Assembly: GCA_938022165.1 (NCBI GenBank) | Contig: CALIEI010000018.1 | Coordinates: 1-55,861 of the forward strand | Source: an uncultured Saprospiraceae bacterium | Lineage (GTDB): Bacteria; Bacteroidota; Bacteroidia; Chitinophagales; Saprospiraceae | Direction of reading: 5' to 3' | Length of the DNA stretch: 55,861 nucleotides | Program-made: the position numbers and the translations under genes | Notes under the pieces: model-generated | What the model was told of the DNA's origin: nothing | What the model saw: the letters and a program-made list of their open reading frames with translations, nothing else | The model's database searches: none | In this document: piece after piece, positions 43,813-53,780 of the stretch | Layout: each line of letters starts with the position of its first letter | Numbering within the stretch: position 1 is the stretch's first letter

Positions 43813-46800
43813 CTATTGAACCACAGCACCATTCAGACTAAACACATCCAAATTGCTATCATTATTAGCCACAACGATGGTATACCCCGAAGCATTTTTT
43901 AAAGCTATCATGTCTTTAGCGTCATTGGGAGTGAAAAAGCCCGAGTCATTTACAGACATACTATTATATTTATCAACTTGTTCTGCCTGAAGAAATAAAC
44001 CAATGCTTGCATCGGCTCGGCTAGTTTCGGCTTCCGTTTGGAACATATTTCCAACCAGGAATAAGTCTAAGATTTTGTTTTGGTCTACATCCAAAGCCAA
44101 AGCTTTATTTACACACGAAAACTGAGCTTCCACAGGCAAATGTTCTATATCAAGTTGACCATTATTATTTCTAAGAATAATCGAACTAAACATCTTAGCT
44201 TCTTTATGCAAAGCCTTGTCTAATTTGTCCCCATAGATATCCTGCAAAGAGGCATCGCTGAATGCATCAAAGGTTGGAAACTTTTCCTTTATGAATGGCA
44301 TTTGCTCACTACTACAGTCTCTTCCCCTTACTGGAAATAAATTATCATCCGTGTGGTAAGCAAGTACAATATCATTGGTACCTGTATCATCAAAATCATC
44401 ACAATAAATATGCAGTGGTTTATCATCGCTGGCTTTAAACTTATGATTGAGACCTATATTGCCAATTACAAAATCTATATCTCCATCTTGATCTAGATCT
44501 GCCGGAGAGATACTCGTCCACCATCCATCTGTATTTGCAATTACTTTTTTAGTCAGTTTATTATTCGTGTTTTCCCAAATGGTTATCGGTGACCACTCTC
44601 CTACAGTGATTAGATCTAGATCATAGTCTTTATCGACATCTAACCAGGTAGCATCGGTGATCATCCCATACAATTGCAATTCTTTAGCTATTGTATTCGT
44701 CTTGTCTACAAACTTTCCATTTTGATTGATCAGTAAGTAACTCTTTGGATTTTTTGGATATGCTTGTGGAAGCACTCTTCCCCCTACAAATAAATCCAAA
44801 TCTCCATCTGCATCAAAGTCACCAGCGCTTACTTTAGCACCACTTGAAGTTATGCTTGGAAGCATATTAGACTTTGTATAATTCCCTGCACCATCATTTA
44901 GATACAAGCGATCTTGGTACATTTTCTTATTGTTTTCAAACTCGTTGGAACCACTAACTACATATAGATCTACATCTCCATCTTGATCGGCATCAAAAAA
45001 TACACTACCCATGTCTTCATAGGCTTTATCGGCGATGAAAGCACTACTATTCATCCTCGTAAATGTATTATTCGGTTTTTGAACGAAAAGTGCACCTGCC
45101 TGATCTTTGGCTCCTCCAACATAAAAGTCCTCTAGTCCATCTTTATTTACATCGGCTTTAGATAAAAAAGGCCCATTTTGAGACATTTTATGAGGCAATA
45201 AAATTTCCTTTTTGAAGTCATCATAAGTTTTTTCCTTGTGTTTAAAATTGATGCCTGTAGATCTTGCCACTTGCACTAAAGTTTTAGTGGCTTTATTATC
45301 CGTATTGGAAGATGCATTTTTATAATTTACAGTAAACCTCTTACTTATATCAGGATTTTTTATTACTTCAGTTTTTCCTCCAGGCCATTCTATCTTTAGT
45401 TCTTTAACCTCTTCAAGGTCACCCAATCCAAAATGAACAATAGGATCACTGCAAGATTGAAAACCTCTGATATTATACATCTCTTGATATTGCTTACCAT
45501 TCTCTGTTTCTATGGTAAGCTTAGCACCAATTCCTTGCGGGTTTTTAGCTGGTCCTTTTAAAGCTACATTCAGAGAATTGGCTCCTCTGTCTTTACTTGT
45601 GTTTTGATAAAGGAAAGGATAGTCGTCTATATTGTTCATCAAGACATCCAAGTCGCCGTCTAGGTCAAAGTCAGCTGTGACCAAACCGTTAGAAAAACCT
45701 TTCTGATCAAGCCCCCAATCATTGGTAGCATTCTTAAATTGTAAACCATCCAAATTTTTGTACGCAAAATTTTTAATCTTCACGCTTGGCGCATTGCTAC
45801 TGATGGCTTCTATCCGCGGCACGCCTTCAGAAGCTTTATAGATTTCATTTGCTTTCTTTTGAAAATCTCTATTTTTCATGTCTCGAGGAATCCCATTTGT
45901 TACTAGAATATCCTTAAGCCCATCATCATCAATATCCTTGATCAGTGTACCCCAGCTCCAATCTGTTTTCGCCACACCGCCTAATTGAGCGATTTCACTG
46001 AAGTGTCCATTGCCTCTATTCAGGTGCATACAATTTCTCATGTACTGAACTTGCATCCCATACTTTTGCAAATCATTGAATCTTCCGACATCCATTGAAG
46101 ACATATTGGTCAATGCTCTTTTTCTATCTTTCGGAAGCATTTCTACTTCATAGACATCAAGAAATCCATCATTATTTATATCTCCAATATCTACCCCCAT
46201 TGCATAGTAAGAAACATGAGGAAACTTACTCTTTAGTGATTCCGTAAATGTTCCATCACCGTTGTTTTTAAAATAGAAGTCATCCACCTCTAAATCATTG
46301 GTAACATACAAGTCAGGATATCCATCTTGATTCAAATCTCCAACTGCCACACCTAAGCCGCAACCAAAATTTTGTATGCCCGCTTGGGTAGTTACATCTA
46401 TAAATTTTCCGTTTTCATTTTTGTATAAGTGGTCAGAAAAATTTGGAATTATTTCTGGTTCAGGATTATTTCTTCTTCTCTGCAAGACATCATACCCAAT
46501 TCTTTGCATACCTGGAAGATAGTTTACTGTATAAGCATCCAAATCTCCATCCAAATCATAATCAAAAAATACAGTAGTAACACTTACGCCAGGGTCATCC
46601 AAACCGTACTCTTTTGCTTTCTCCACAAACTTCATATTCCCTTGATTGATGTACAGCAGGTTTCTTCTGTCTTCATCGCTTCTTACATGTGTTCCACCTC
46701 TATTGATGTAGATATCCATCTTGCCATCAAGATTGAGGTCGATTATGGACACTCCACCTTGCCAACCAGTGGTTTTGCCTATTCCAGTGCCGGCTACAGC

Positions 46801-47139
46801 TGCTTTAAATTTAAAATCTCCTTCATTCAAGTAGATCCCAGGTACACCTTCATTAGAAATCAGTACGATATCTGGAAGACCATCATTATTCAAATCTCCC
46901 GCTGCAGCACCCCCACCACCGAAAACTAGGTTATTGGTAAATAGATTATTTGTCTGTGATTCAGAATTGGGATTTTTGAAATATATTCCCGATTCATGTG
47001 CAGGTATCTGATTGAAAAGTGTGGTCCCTAGCTTCGCTGGTTTTGATGATATATTGACAGTAGCTGTGTCTCGGCATGCAAAACACGTCAAACCGACAAA
47101 AATCAGTAGTGTCAATGAATTTTTCAAAGTGTGAGACAT
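43813..47139 (-). CDS. FG-GAP/VCBS-repeat lipoprotein with ASPIC/UnbV domain (CRTAC1 type)
   Basis: About 1108 residues. A hydrophobic start ends in LTCFACRD, a weak lipobox. The rest is a series of FG-GAP repeats with calcium loops of the form DxNxDGxxD (DLNNDGLPDI, DYDLDGDLDA, DLNQDGYPDLYVTND, DIDDDGLKDILVTNG) interrupted by an ASPIC/UnbV segment (GAKLTIETENGK, GFQSCSDPIVHFGLGD and IEWPGGKTEVI). These proteins form surface beta-propellers and bind ligands. The ATG at 47190 is possible, but 47139 gives a proper signal sequence. No SusC/SusD genes adjoin it. The 3' end is followed by the 8-nt tandem array. Confidence 0.88.
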   Translation of the reverse strand: MSHTLKNSLTLLIFVGLTCFACRDTATVNISSKPAKLGTTLFNQIPAHESGIYFKNPNSESQTNNLFTNNLVFGGGGAAAGDLNNDGLPDIVLISNEGVPGIYLNEGDFKFKAAVAGTGIGKTTGWQGGVSIIDLNLDGKMDIYINRGGTHVRSDEDRRNLLYINQGNMKFVEKAKEYGLDDPGVSVTTVFFDYDLDGDLDAYTVNYLPGMQRIGYDVLQRRRNNPEPEIIPNFSDHLYKNENGKFIDVTTQAGIQNFGCGLGVAVGDLNQDGYPDLYVTNDLEVDDFYFKNNGDGTFTESLKSKFPHVSYYAMGVDIGDINNDGFLDVYEVEMLPKDRKRALTNMSSMDVGRFNDLQKYGMQVQYMRNCMHLNRGNGHFSEIAQLGGVAKTDWSWGTLIKDIDDDGLKDILVTNGIPRDMKNRDFQKKANEIYKASEGVPRIEAISSNAPSVKIKNFAYKNLDGLQFKNATNDWGLDQKGFSNGLVTADFDLDGDLDVLMNNIDDYPFLYQNTSKDRGANSLNVALKGPAKNPQGIGAKLTIETENGKQYQEMYNIRGFQSCSDPIVHFGLGDLEEVKELKIEWPGGKTEVIKNPDISKRFTVNYKNASSNTDNKATKTLVQVARSTGINFKHKEKTYDDFKKEILLPHKMSQNGPFLSKADVNKDGLEDFYVGGAKDQAGALFVQKPNNTFTRMNSSAFIADKAYEDMGSVFFDADQDGDVDLYVVSGSNEFENNKKMYQDRLYLNDGAGNYTKSNMLPSITSSGAKVSAGDFDADGDLDLFVGGRVLPQAYPKNPKSYLLINQNGKFVDKTNTIAKELQLYGMITDATWLDVDKDYDLDLITVGEWSPITIWENTNNKLTKKVIANTDGWWTSISPADLDQDGDIDFVIGNIGLNHKFKASDDKPLHIYCDDFDDTGTNDIVLAYHTDDNLFPVRGRDCSSEQMPFIKEKFPTFDAFSDASLQDIYGDKLDKALHKEAKMFSSIILRNNNGQLDIEHLPVEAQFSCVNKALALDVDQNKILDLFLVGNMFQTEAETSRADASIGLFLQAEQVDKYNSMSVNDSGFFTPNDAKDMIALKNASGYTIVVANNDSNLDVFSLNGAVVQ

Positions 47140-47371
47140 ATTCAGTAGATTCTGTTTGAGCAAGAAAAAAAGTACCTGCAAAATACTCATTTTAAGCCTT
47201 TAAATCCACAGACTTTTACCATATTACACATATATTTAAATGTAATGCATATCGCTGTGAATATCACAATCCAATGCATTAAAACCACTCCATCTAAGCA
47301 AGCGAAGGCAGGATAAATACACAATGCATTGAAATTATCGACAAAGTTGTGTTTCCTATGCTAGGAATATG

Positions 47372-47379
47372 TATTTTTG
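47372..47379 (+). promoter_or_regulatory. -7 promoter element TATTTTTG of the TPR gene
   Basis: TATTTTTG (TAnnTTTG) lies 70 bases before the ATG at 47449. A TTG at 47347 could be the -33 element. Confidence 0.45.
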
Positions 47380-47448
47380 CGGCGTTTTATAGAACTTTTA
47401 TGCTCAAAAGACGAATAAAATAGAGCATATAAAATCAAAATTGAATAC

Positions 47449-48162
47449 ATGGCAAAGAGACGATTTGCACACAAGAACGCAGATATCCCTACAGAGGATG
47501 AAGAAATATTAGTTGACGCGGTAGAAACTAGACAAAGCAGCGGGGATTGGTTTGAAGATAATCAAAAAACAATCGTTGGTGGTTTGATAGGTTTAGCGCT
47601 ATTGATAGGTGCTTATTTTGCTTATCAAAATTTGATTAGAAAGCCTGCTATGATGGAGGCTTCGTCTTCTTTGTACCAAGCGCAATTCCAATTTGAACGC
47701 GATTCTTTTTCTGCTGCATTGACCAACCCCGGAGGTGGTCATCCTGGCTTTTTGGATATTATCAGCAACCATGGTGGTACTCCAGCTGGTAACTCTGCAC
47801 AATATTATGCAGGCGTTTCATATTTGCATCTAGGTAACTTCAACGAAGCTATCGAACATCTAGAAGATTTTTCTGCCAGAGGCGATGTGCTTCCTATTAT
47901 GAAAAATGGTGCATTAGGCGATGCTTACTCTGAATTGGGTGATTTTGATAAAGCTATTTCTTATTATGAAAAAGCTAGCAATAGCAATAACGAATTCTTG
48001 ACATCACAATACCTCAAGAAATTGGGTATGCTATATGAAAAGCAGCAGAACTTCAATAAAGCCTTAGCTTCTTATCAAAAGATCAAATCTGAATTTCCTA
48101 TGTCTGACGCAGGCAATGAAGTGGAAAAGTTGATCGGAAGAGTAAGTGCAATAGCTAATTAA
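47449..48162 (+). CDS. Membrane-anchored TPR protein
   Basis: A charged N-terminus (about 1-42), one membrane helix (about 43-62, VGGLIGLALLIGAYFAY) and a periplasmic TPR region with units such as AQYYAGVSYLHLGNFNEAIEHL, ALGDAYSELGDFDKAISYYEKAS and LGMLYEKQQNFNKALASYQKI. The arrangement resembles YfgM-type periplasmic chaperone cofactors; the exact partner is unknown. A TPR protein upstream of ribH is familiar in Bacteroidota. Confidence 0.85.
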   Translation: MAKRRFAHKNADIPTEDEEILVDAVETRQSSGDWFEDNQKTIVGGLIGLALLIGAYFAYQNLIRKPAMMEASSSLYQAQFQFERDSFSAALTNPGGGHPGFLDIISNHGGTPAGNSAQYYAGVSYLHLGNFNEAIEHLEDFSARGDVLPIMKNGALGDAYSELGDFDKAISYYEKASNSNNEFLTSQYLKKLGMLYEKQQNFNKALASYQKIKSEFPMSDAGNEVEKLIGRVSAIAN

Positions 48163-48187
48163 GTAAGTTTTTTTGTTTAGTTTTTTT

Positions 48188-48382
48188 AGGGGCCATCACT
48201 CGATGCCCCCACCTCAACCTTAGCTATCTCGTGTCGCTATGTTACATGGCTCGCTATCGATGCGCCACCGCTAAAGCTATAGCGACACGCGGTCGGCCCG
48301 ATCTATATGAATGCATACTTTGCATTCATATAGATCGGTCTTCGACCTATCGGTCTCACCATTCCACAGCGCTTGTCCTTTT
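48188..48382. repeat. GC-rich intergenic island, copy E (shares a core with 17.6 kb)
   Basis: A GC-rich block after the TPR gene. The core at 48268-48299 is the second copy of the one at 17621-17652. CGTGTCGCT near 48218 is the inverted copy of AGCGACACG in the core, so a large hairpin is possible. Beyond the core an exact 16-bp hairpin, GATCTATATGAATGCA (48300-48315) and TGCATTCATATAGATC (48321-48336) around TACTT, is inserted where the other copy has unrelated sequence. Confidence 0.68.
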
Positions 48383-48398
48383 TAATAGTAAGCCAAAA

Positions 48399-48406
48399 TA
48401 AATTTG
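48399..48406 (+). promoter_or_regulatory. -7 promoter element TAAATTTG
   Basis: TAAATTTG (TAnnTTTG) lies 32 bases before the ATG at 48439, just after the GC-rich island. Confidence 0.45.
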
Positions 48407-48438
48407 CAGTGTTTTCGTTTTGAAATAAAATCATAGAA

Positions 48439-48867
48439 ATGAAAAATATCTTGCTAACTACCCTATTCCTATTTGTTTCTATTCACTTTATCTCTGCGCA
48501 ACACGATGAAAGCTACAAGCTCTACAAGATGGAATCTATCTATCTAAAAGGGAATAAATACATCAAGAATGATGTGGCATATCCAGTAGGGTTTTTAGGT
48601 TCAAACCTAGCTAATGAAATGCGGATCAGTGAACACGCCACAGCGGAATGGAACAAGTTCGTAACGAATAGAAACTGGTCTATGGCAACCTCCATTACTA
48701 GTGTTGCCCTTGCTATTGCTACATTACAAGTTGAAGATCCTAACTTACGAGCAGGTTTAGCCATCGGCGCTCTAGGTGTAGCTATTATCTCTATACCTAT
48801 AAGTATCAAGGCAGGCAATCAATATCAAAAAGCGATTTGGACTCGCAATAGGGATTTGTTTCAATAA
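48439..48867 (+). CDS. Small exported protein of unknown function
   Basis: A 142-residue protein with a signal peptide (about 1-20, FISAQ) and two hydrophobic segments (about 76-93 and 102-121, AGLAIGALGVAIISIPIS). I recognise no family. It has its own promoter. Confidence 0.6.
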   Translation: MKNILLTTLFLFVSIHFISAQHDESYKLYKMESIYLKGNKYIKNDVAYPVGFLGSNLANEMRISEHATAEWNKFVTNRNWSMATSITSVALAIATLQVEDPNLRAGLAIGALGVAIISIPISIKAGNQYQKAIWTRNRDLFQ

Positions 48868-48949
48868 GGAAAATTCTTATAGTAATTCAAGATTTCCACC
48901 TATCTAAATATAAAGCCAACTAACATTTCGGCTACTGGTCAATTCCGAT

Positions 48950-48957
48950 TATCTTTG
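48950..48957 (+). promoter_or_regulatory. -7 promoter element TATCTTTG just before ribH
   Basis: TATCTTTG ends four bases before the ribH ATG. A normal start site, some 5-7 bases on, would fall at or after the ATG, so the message may be leaderless. Confidence 0.45.
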
Positions 48958-48961
48958 ATCT

Positions 48962-49477
48962 ATGGCAAGTGAATTAAAAAATTTATCAGAATTTGGCCCT
49001 AAGGGCTTACCGGATGCTAGTGAAAAGAAATTCGGAATAGTTGTTTCAGAATGGAATACAGAGATCACCTCTGCATTGGCGAAGGGATGCATGGAGACCC
49101 TGCAAGCAGCAAAGGTAGCGACAGAAAATATACATCGACTCGATGTACCAGGCTCCTTTGAGCTCACTGTTGGCGCTAAGCTGCTTATCAAACGACATAG
49201 TCTAGATGCAGTTATATGTTTAGGTTGCGTAATTAAAGGCGAGACCAGTCATAACGAGTATATAAATCAAGCTGTAGCGCATGGATTGACCACGCTAAGC
49301 ATAGCTTCAAGTGTGCCTTGCATTTTTGGTCTATTGACACCAAATGATGAACAACAAGCAAAAGACAGAGCGGGGGGAAAGCATGGCAATAAAGGAATAG
49401 AGGCTGCTTATACAGCGCTATGGATGGCTGAGAACAAGCACAAACTACAAGACAACCCACATAAAATAGGATTTTAA
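48962..49477 (+). CDS. ribH: 6,7-dimethyl-8-ribityllumazine synthase
   Basis: Penultimate step of riboflavin synthesis. VSEWNTEITSALAKGCMETL starts the core; VPGSFELTVGAKLL and LGCVIKGETSHNEYINQAVAHGL, with the active-site His in ETSHNEY, are the family motifs; VPCIFGLLTPNDEQQAKDRAGGKHGNKG is the usual last part. 171 residues is a little long because of an N-terminal extension typical of Bacteroidota. Its stop shares one base with the start of the next gene, so three genes form an operon. Confidence 0.96.
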   Translation: MASELKNLSEFGPKGLPDASEKKFGIVVSEWNTEITSALAKGCMETLQAAKVATENIHRLDVPGSFELTVGAKLLIKRHSLDAVICLGCVIKGETSHNEYINQAVAHGLTTLSIASSVPCIFGLLTPNDEQQAKDRAGGKHGNKGIEAAYTALWMAENKHKLQDNPHKIGF

Positions 49478-50343
49478 TGAAAGTAAGTTTTGTACAAGCA
49501 GGTTTATTCAAGCTTGACGGTGGAGCCATGTTTGGTGTCGTCCCCAAACGCATGTGGAACAAGCTCAACCCAAGTGATGAAAATAATATGTGCACCTGGT
49601 CGATGCGATGTTTACTGATCGAGACAGGCGACAGAAAGATTCTGGTGGACACAGGTATGGGCGACAAACAGGACGCCAAATTCAGATCCCACTTCGAACC
49701 CCATGGAGAATACAGTCTTTACTCTTCATTGAATCAATTAGCAATAAAAGCTGAGGACATCACAGACGTTTTTTTGACGCATTTACATTTTGATCATGTA
49801 GGCGGAGCGATAAGCAAAAGCGACAATGGAGAGCTTTACCCCACATTTCCCAACGCAACTTATCACAGCAATGAGTTGCATTATAATTGGGCGATAAATC
49901 CAAACCCAAGAGAAAAGGCTTCTTTTCTAAAGGAAAATTTTGTGGAGTTAAAGAATCTTGGTGTGCTGAATTTTATCGATATAAAGCATGATACCCAGGC
50001 GTTCAATTGGATTCCAGGGATAGATATTCAGTTGTTTTATGGACATACCCATGCCATGATGGGCCTGCATATAGATGTGGACGGTAAGCAACTGAAGTAT
50101 ATGGCAGATCTAATGCCTTCCTCTTTTCATGTTGGACTACCTTATGTCATGAGTTATGATATAGATGCGCTCAAAACCATAGAAGAGAAAAAAGCATTTC
50201 ATACCAGAGTATTAGACGAAAATGCGCTTATACTCTTTGAGCATGACCCCATCAACTCTTCAGCTACATTGCAAGTAAATGATAGAGGTAGAACCGTCCT
50301 AGGCGAAGTCCAAAACATTGACACCTTCCTAAAGTCTGCTTAA
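49477..50343 (+). CDS. MBL-fold metallo-hydrolase (lactonase-like)
   Basis: The zinc signature HLHFDHVGG gives His102, His104, Asp106 and His107; then ATYHSNELHYNWAI, FYGHTHAMMGLHI, YMADLMPSS and LFEHDPINSS supply the remaining ligands. It resembles AHL-lactonase-like MBL proteins in the order of motifs, but substrate is not known. TAATG overlap with ribH and one-base overlap with the following HsdR_N gene show co-translation. Confidence 0.85.
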   Translation: MKVSFVQAGLFKLDGGAMFGVVPKRMWNKLNPSDENNMCTWSMRCLLIETGDRKILVDTGMGDKQDAKFRSHFEPHGEYSLYSSLNQLAIKAEDITDVFLTHLHFDHVGGAISKSDNGELYPTFPNATYHSNELHYNWAINPNPREKASFLKENFVELKNLGVLNFIDIKHDTQAFNWIPGIDIQLFYGHTHAMMGLHIDVDGKQLKYMADLMPSSFHVGLPYVMSYDIDALKTIEEKKAFHTRVLDENALILFEHDPINSSATLQVNDRGRTVLGEVQNIDTFLKSA

Positions 50344-50807
50344 TGAAATTGGAATTAGACTTGATGCAATGGAAAGATGAATTGAGTTTTTCTGACACAC
50401 CAGATGGTCGACATATTTTCTGTTATATCAGGAAGCGATTTTATGTAAGCACTCCAGAAGAATTGGTGAGGCAACTAACTATACAACATCTCATCCATAA
50501 AGGGCTCTACGCCAGAGGGCTAATCAATTTAGAAAAGGCGATTTCACTTAATGGCTTGACGAGAAGATTTGACTTGGTGGTTTATCACTCAGATGGTAGT
50601 CCAAGTATCCTTATCGAATGCAAAGCGCCTACCGTAAAATTAAGTCAAAAAACATTTGATCAAGTCGCAGCATATAATCTTAAAGTCCAAGCGCCATACT
50701 TGGTAATTACCAATGGTATTGACACCTATTGTGCCCAAATTGACTTTGATGAAAGACAATACACCATGCTAGATTACTTACCTATCAATAGTAAAGCATC
50801 GGAATAG
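50343..50807 (+). CDS. Small HsdR_N / PD-(D/E)xK domain protein
   Basis: A 154-residue protein matching only the N-terminal nuclease-like domain of type I restriction HsdR: LTRRFDLVVYHSDGSPSILIECKAP, with Asp77 and the Glu92-x-Lys94 pair of the PD-(D/E)xK core. The helicase and specificity parts are absent. It is a recurrent small Bacteroidota protein; its role is not known. It is the third gene of the ribH operon (1-base overlap with the MBL gene). Confidence 0.85.
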   Translation: MKLELDLMQWKDELSFSDTPDGRHIFCYIRKRFYVSTPEELVRQLTIQHLIHKGLYARGLINLEKAISLNGLTRRFDLVVYHSDGSPSILIECKAPTVKLSQKTFDQVAAYNLKVQAPYLVITNGIDTYCAQIDFDERQYTMLDYLPINSKASE

Positions 50808-50921
50808 TTTGATAGCTACACTAAGTCCATTGAAAATCCCTTTTTGCTATTAATAAACTTCTAATCTATACTTCACTCCTAGATAATTTGATTATTTTGG
50901 AGACAAAATAATTTACTTTTT

Positions 50922-51899
50922 ATGGGTTCAGAGCGAATACTAATAACGGGAGCAAATGGTCAATTAGGTACCGTGCTTACGGAAAGGTTAATTAAAATGC
51001 ATGGCTCTGATAATGTAATTGTTACAGACATCAAAACGCCAGAGAATAACTACACGAACTTTGAATTATTGGATGTACTGAACGCTGTTGCTATTGAAGA
51101 GATCATACAAAAGCATAGAATCACAACTGTTTATCACCTTGCTGCCATTTTATCTGCCACAGGAGAAAAAATTCCAATGAAATGCTGGCATGTGAATGTT
51201 ACTGGATATTTGAATATCCTTGAAGCTTGCCGAAAGCATAATGTCCAAAAGATATTTTATCCAAGTACCATTGCCGTATTTGGTGATGATGCCCAAAAAG
51301 TAAAAGCACCGCAGGATTCTCCACTCAATCCTAGCACCGTCTATGGTATGAGTAAAGTCAGTGGCGAACAATGGAGTAAATATTACTTTAATAGATATGG
51401 CTTAGACATTAGATCTATTAGATATCCTGGAGTTATTGGTTACCAATCCCTTCCAGGCGGTGGTACTACTGACTATGCAGTGGAAATTTTTCACGAAGCT
51501 TTAATTCACGGTACTTATACTTGTTTCTTGTCTGCCAATACTGGATTACCAATGATCTATATGGAGGATGTAATTAACGCCACCTTAGACATCATGAAGG
51601 CAGACAGAGATGATATTTCAGTGCGATCTTCTTACAATATTGAAGGGGCCAGTTTTACACCTGCGGAAATAGCGAGCGAAATCCAAAAACATCTTCCTCA
51701 ATTTAAAATGCAATACGCACCCGATGAACGTCAAGCCATTGCAGACAGCTGGGTGAGTTCATTGGATGATAGCAAAGCAAGAGAAGATTGGAATTGGAAG
51801 CCCACTTTCACTTTACCTGAAATGACTAAAGACATGATTCAAAACCTAAGAGACTTAGGCGTAAATGAATCAAAAAAAAAATTAATTAAAGAAATATAA
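50922..51899 (+). CDS. L-threonine 3-dehydrogenase, SDR (epimerase-like) type
   Basis: NAD-dependent oxidation of threonine to 2-amino-3-ketobutyrate. TGANGQLG (residues 9-16) binds NAD; the catalytic pair is Tyr141-xxx-Lys145 in YGMSK. RYPGVIGY, GGGTTDYAVEIFHEAL and YMEDVINATLDIM are the motifs of this short-chain type of threonine dehydrogenase. The next gene, ten bases on, is kbl, which uses the product, so the two form a threonine-to-glycine operon. Confidence 0.9.
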   Translation: MGSERILITGANGQLGTVLTERLIKMHGSDNVIVTDIKTPENNYTNFELLDVLNAVAIEEIIQKHRITTVYHLAAILSATGEKIPMKCWHVNVTGYLNILEACRKHNVQKIFYPSTIAVFGDDAQKVKAPQDSPLNPSTVYGMSKVSGEQWSKYYFNRYGLDIRSIRYPGVIGYQSLPGGGTTDYAVEIFHEALIHGTYTCFLSANTGLPMIYMEDVINATLDIMKADRDDISVRSSYNIEGASFTPAEIASEIQKHLPQFKMQYAPDERQAIADSWVSSLDDSKAREDWNWKPTFTLPEMTKDMIQNLRDLGVNESKKKLIKEI

Positions 51900-51908
51900 A
51901 CCATATAC

Positions 51909-53096
51909 ATGTACAATCCTATTGGCACTGCCCTACAAGAAGAATTAGATACTATCAAAGATGCAGGCTTATATAAAAAAGAACGAATTATCGTTTCTCA
52001 GCAAGCCGCAGAAATCAAAACCAACCAAGGTGTAGAAGTGCTCAACTTTTGTGCAAACAATTATTTGGGATTGTCTTCGCATCCAGATATCATCAAGGCT
52101 GCAAAGGACACTATAGACTCACATGGATTTGGTATGTCTAGTGTACGTTTTATTTGTGGTACACAGGATATACATAAAGAATTAGAAAGCAAGATTGCAG
52201 CTTTTGTTGGTTGTGAAGACGCCATACTTTATGCTGCTGCTTTTGACGCCAATGGTGGTTTATTTGAGCCTATTCTATCTAAGGAAGATGCCATTATTTC
52301 TGATGCATTAAATCATGCTTCCATAATAGATGGTATACGTTTGTGCAAAGCAGAAAGACATCGCTATGCGCATTCTGACATGGCTGACCTAGAAGAAAAG
52401 CTAAAAGCAAGTCAAGGCGCTCGTAGAAGATTGATCGCGACTGACGGCGTGTTTTCTATGGATGGAGACATCGCCAAGTTGGATCAAATTTGTGATCTAG
52501 CCGAAAAGTATAACGCCATGGTGATGGTTGATGATTGTCACGCCAGTGGCTTCATAGGCAAAACTGGTCGTGGTTCAGCCGAGTACAATAATGTGATGGG
52601 TCGAGTGGATATCATTACCGGTACTTTTGGTAAAGCACTTGGTGGGGCCTCAGGTGGTTTTACAGCTGCTAGTAAAGAGATCGTTGAAATACTTAGACAA
52701 AGATCACGCCCCTACTTATTTTCAAACACTCTAGCCCCTGCTATCGTAGGCGCCTCTAATAAGGTCCTTGATATGCTTTCAGGTTCGACTACACTAAGAG
52801 ATAAACTAGAAAGCAACACCAAGCGATTTAGACAAGGAATGGAGGCTGCTGGTTTTGATCTACTCAAAGGCGATAGCCCTATTGTTCCGATCATGTTGTA
52901 TGATGCTAAGCTTTCTCAAGACTTCTCTAATCAATTACTAGATGAAGGCATCTATGTGATAGGATTTTTCTACCCTGTTGTACCTAAGGGTCAAGCGCGT
53001 ATCCGTGTGCAGTTGTCAGCTGGTCATGAAGAAGAACACATTGATAAAGCGATTGCGGCTTTTACTCAGGTAGGGGAAAATCTTGGAGTGATTTGA
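51909..53096 (+). CDS. kbl: Glycine C-acetyltransferase (2-amino-3-ketobutyrate CoA ligase)
   Basis: PLP enzyme of the alpha-oxoamine synthase family; it splits 2-amino-3-ketobutyrate with CoA into glycine and acetyl-CoA. [51 protein letters not shown] and [16 protein letters not shown] are family motifs; the PLP-binding lysine is Lys242 in GTFGKALGG. Length 395 is normal. It follows the threonine dehydrogenase by ten bases. Confidence 0.96.
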   Translation: MYNPIGTALQEELDTIKDAGLYKKERIIVSQQAAEIKTNQGVEVLNFCANNYLGLSSHPDIIKAAKDTIDSHGFGMSSVRFICGTQDIHKELESKIAAFVGCEDAILYAAAFDANGGLFEPILSKEDAIISDALNHASIIDGIRLCKAERHRYAHSDMADLEEKLKASQGARRRLIATDGVFSMDGDIAKLDQICDLAEKYNAMVMVDDCHASGFIGKTGRGSAEYNNVMGRVDIITGTFGKALGGASGGFTAASKEIVEILRQRSRPYLFSNTLAPAIVGASNKVLDMLSGSTTLRDKLESNTKRFRQGMEAAGFDLLKGDSPIVPIMLYDAKLSQDFSNQLLDEGIYVIGFFYPVVPKGQARIRVQLSAGHEEEHIDKAIAAFTQVGENLGVI

Positions 53097-53230
53097 TTAT
53101 TTCCTAGTAATGCGCTAATGAAAACTGTTATATAAAAAATTATAAAACAGTATTTTAATTTAATATCTTTTCATTTATCTGCAAAACTAATATGGTACTA
53201 AGTAATTCAATTTAGAAAACAACTTAAATT

Positions 53231-53680
53231 ATGAAACTAGAATTTACCCATAAAATCTTAATTTTTTCTTTTATCATTTTTCAACTTTTCAATTGTTCTG
53301 GAAGGCCAGAAAAGTCCAAATTTAATGGGAATTTTAGTTCGATGGAAAATTCTCAAAAAAGGATGTTCCTAGATAGTTTAATAAATAATGAGTATACAAT
53401 TTCATTTGCTGTTGATCTAAAACTTAATAATGAGTTTAAAAGAAGAATAAAGTACCCTGAAACTCTTCAATACAAAACCCCACTTGGGAATTATCAAAAA
53501 TCTTCAATAATACCTTTTTTAAGTAATTCAAAAATTATTAATGAAAATCTTGGTCGATTAAAGTCAAGTGGTGATTTTATGTCTAAAAATAAACTGAATT
53601 TAGACGTAAGGGGGTCATACAATGTAGTATATGATGTAAAAGGTACTGATTTTAAAATAGTTGAATTTAAAGTGGAATAA
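53231..53680 (+). CDS. Small lipoprotein of unknown function
   Basis: 149 residues with a lipoprotein signal ending in LFNCSG (Cys at about 23). I recognise no family. The rest is mixed and ends in short strands (YNVVYDVKGTDFKIVEFKVE). It stands between kbl and comEC on the same strand. Confidence 0.55.
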   Translation: MKLEFTHKILIFSFIIFQLFNCSGRPEKSKFNGNFSSMENSQKRMFLDSLINNEYTISFAVDLKLNNEFKRRIKYPETLQYKTPLGNYQKSSIIPFLSNSKIINENLGRLKSSGDFMSKNKLNLDVRGSYNVVYDVKGTDFKIVEFKVE

Positions 53681-53780
53681 AAAGCAATAGATATAATATA
53701 TATTTGCTTAAGCCTATCCATTTCTTATCTTTAGTTTGATATCCCAATGCCGATCATTTTACTGATCAAACATTTTTGTA

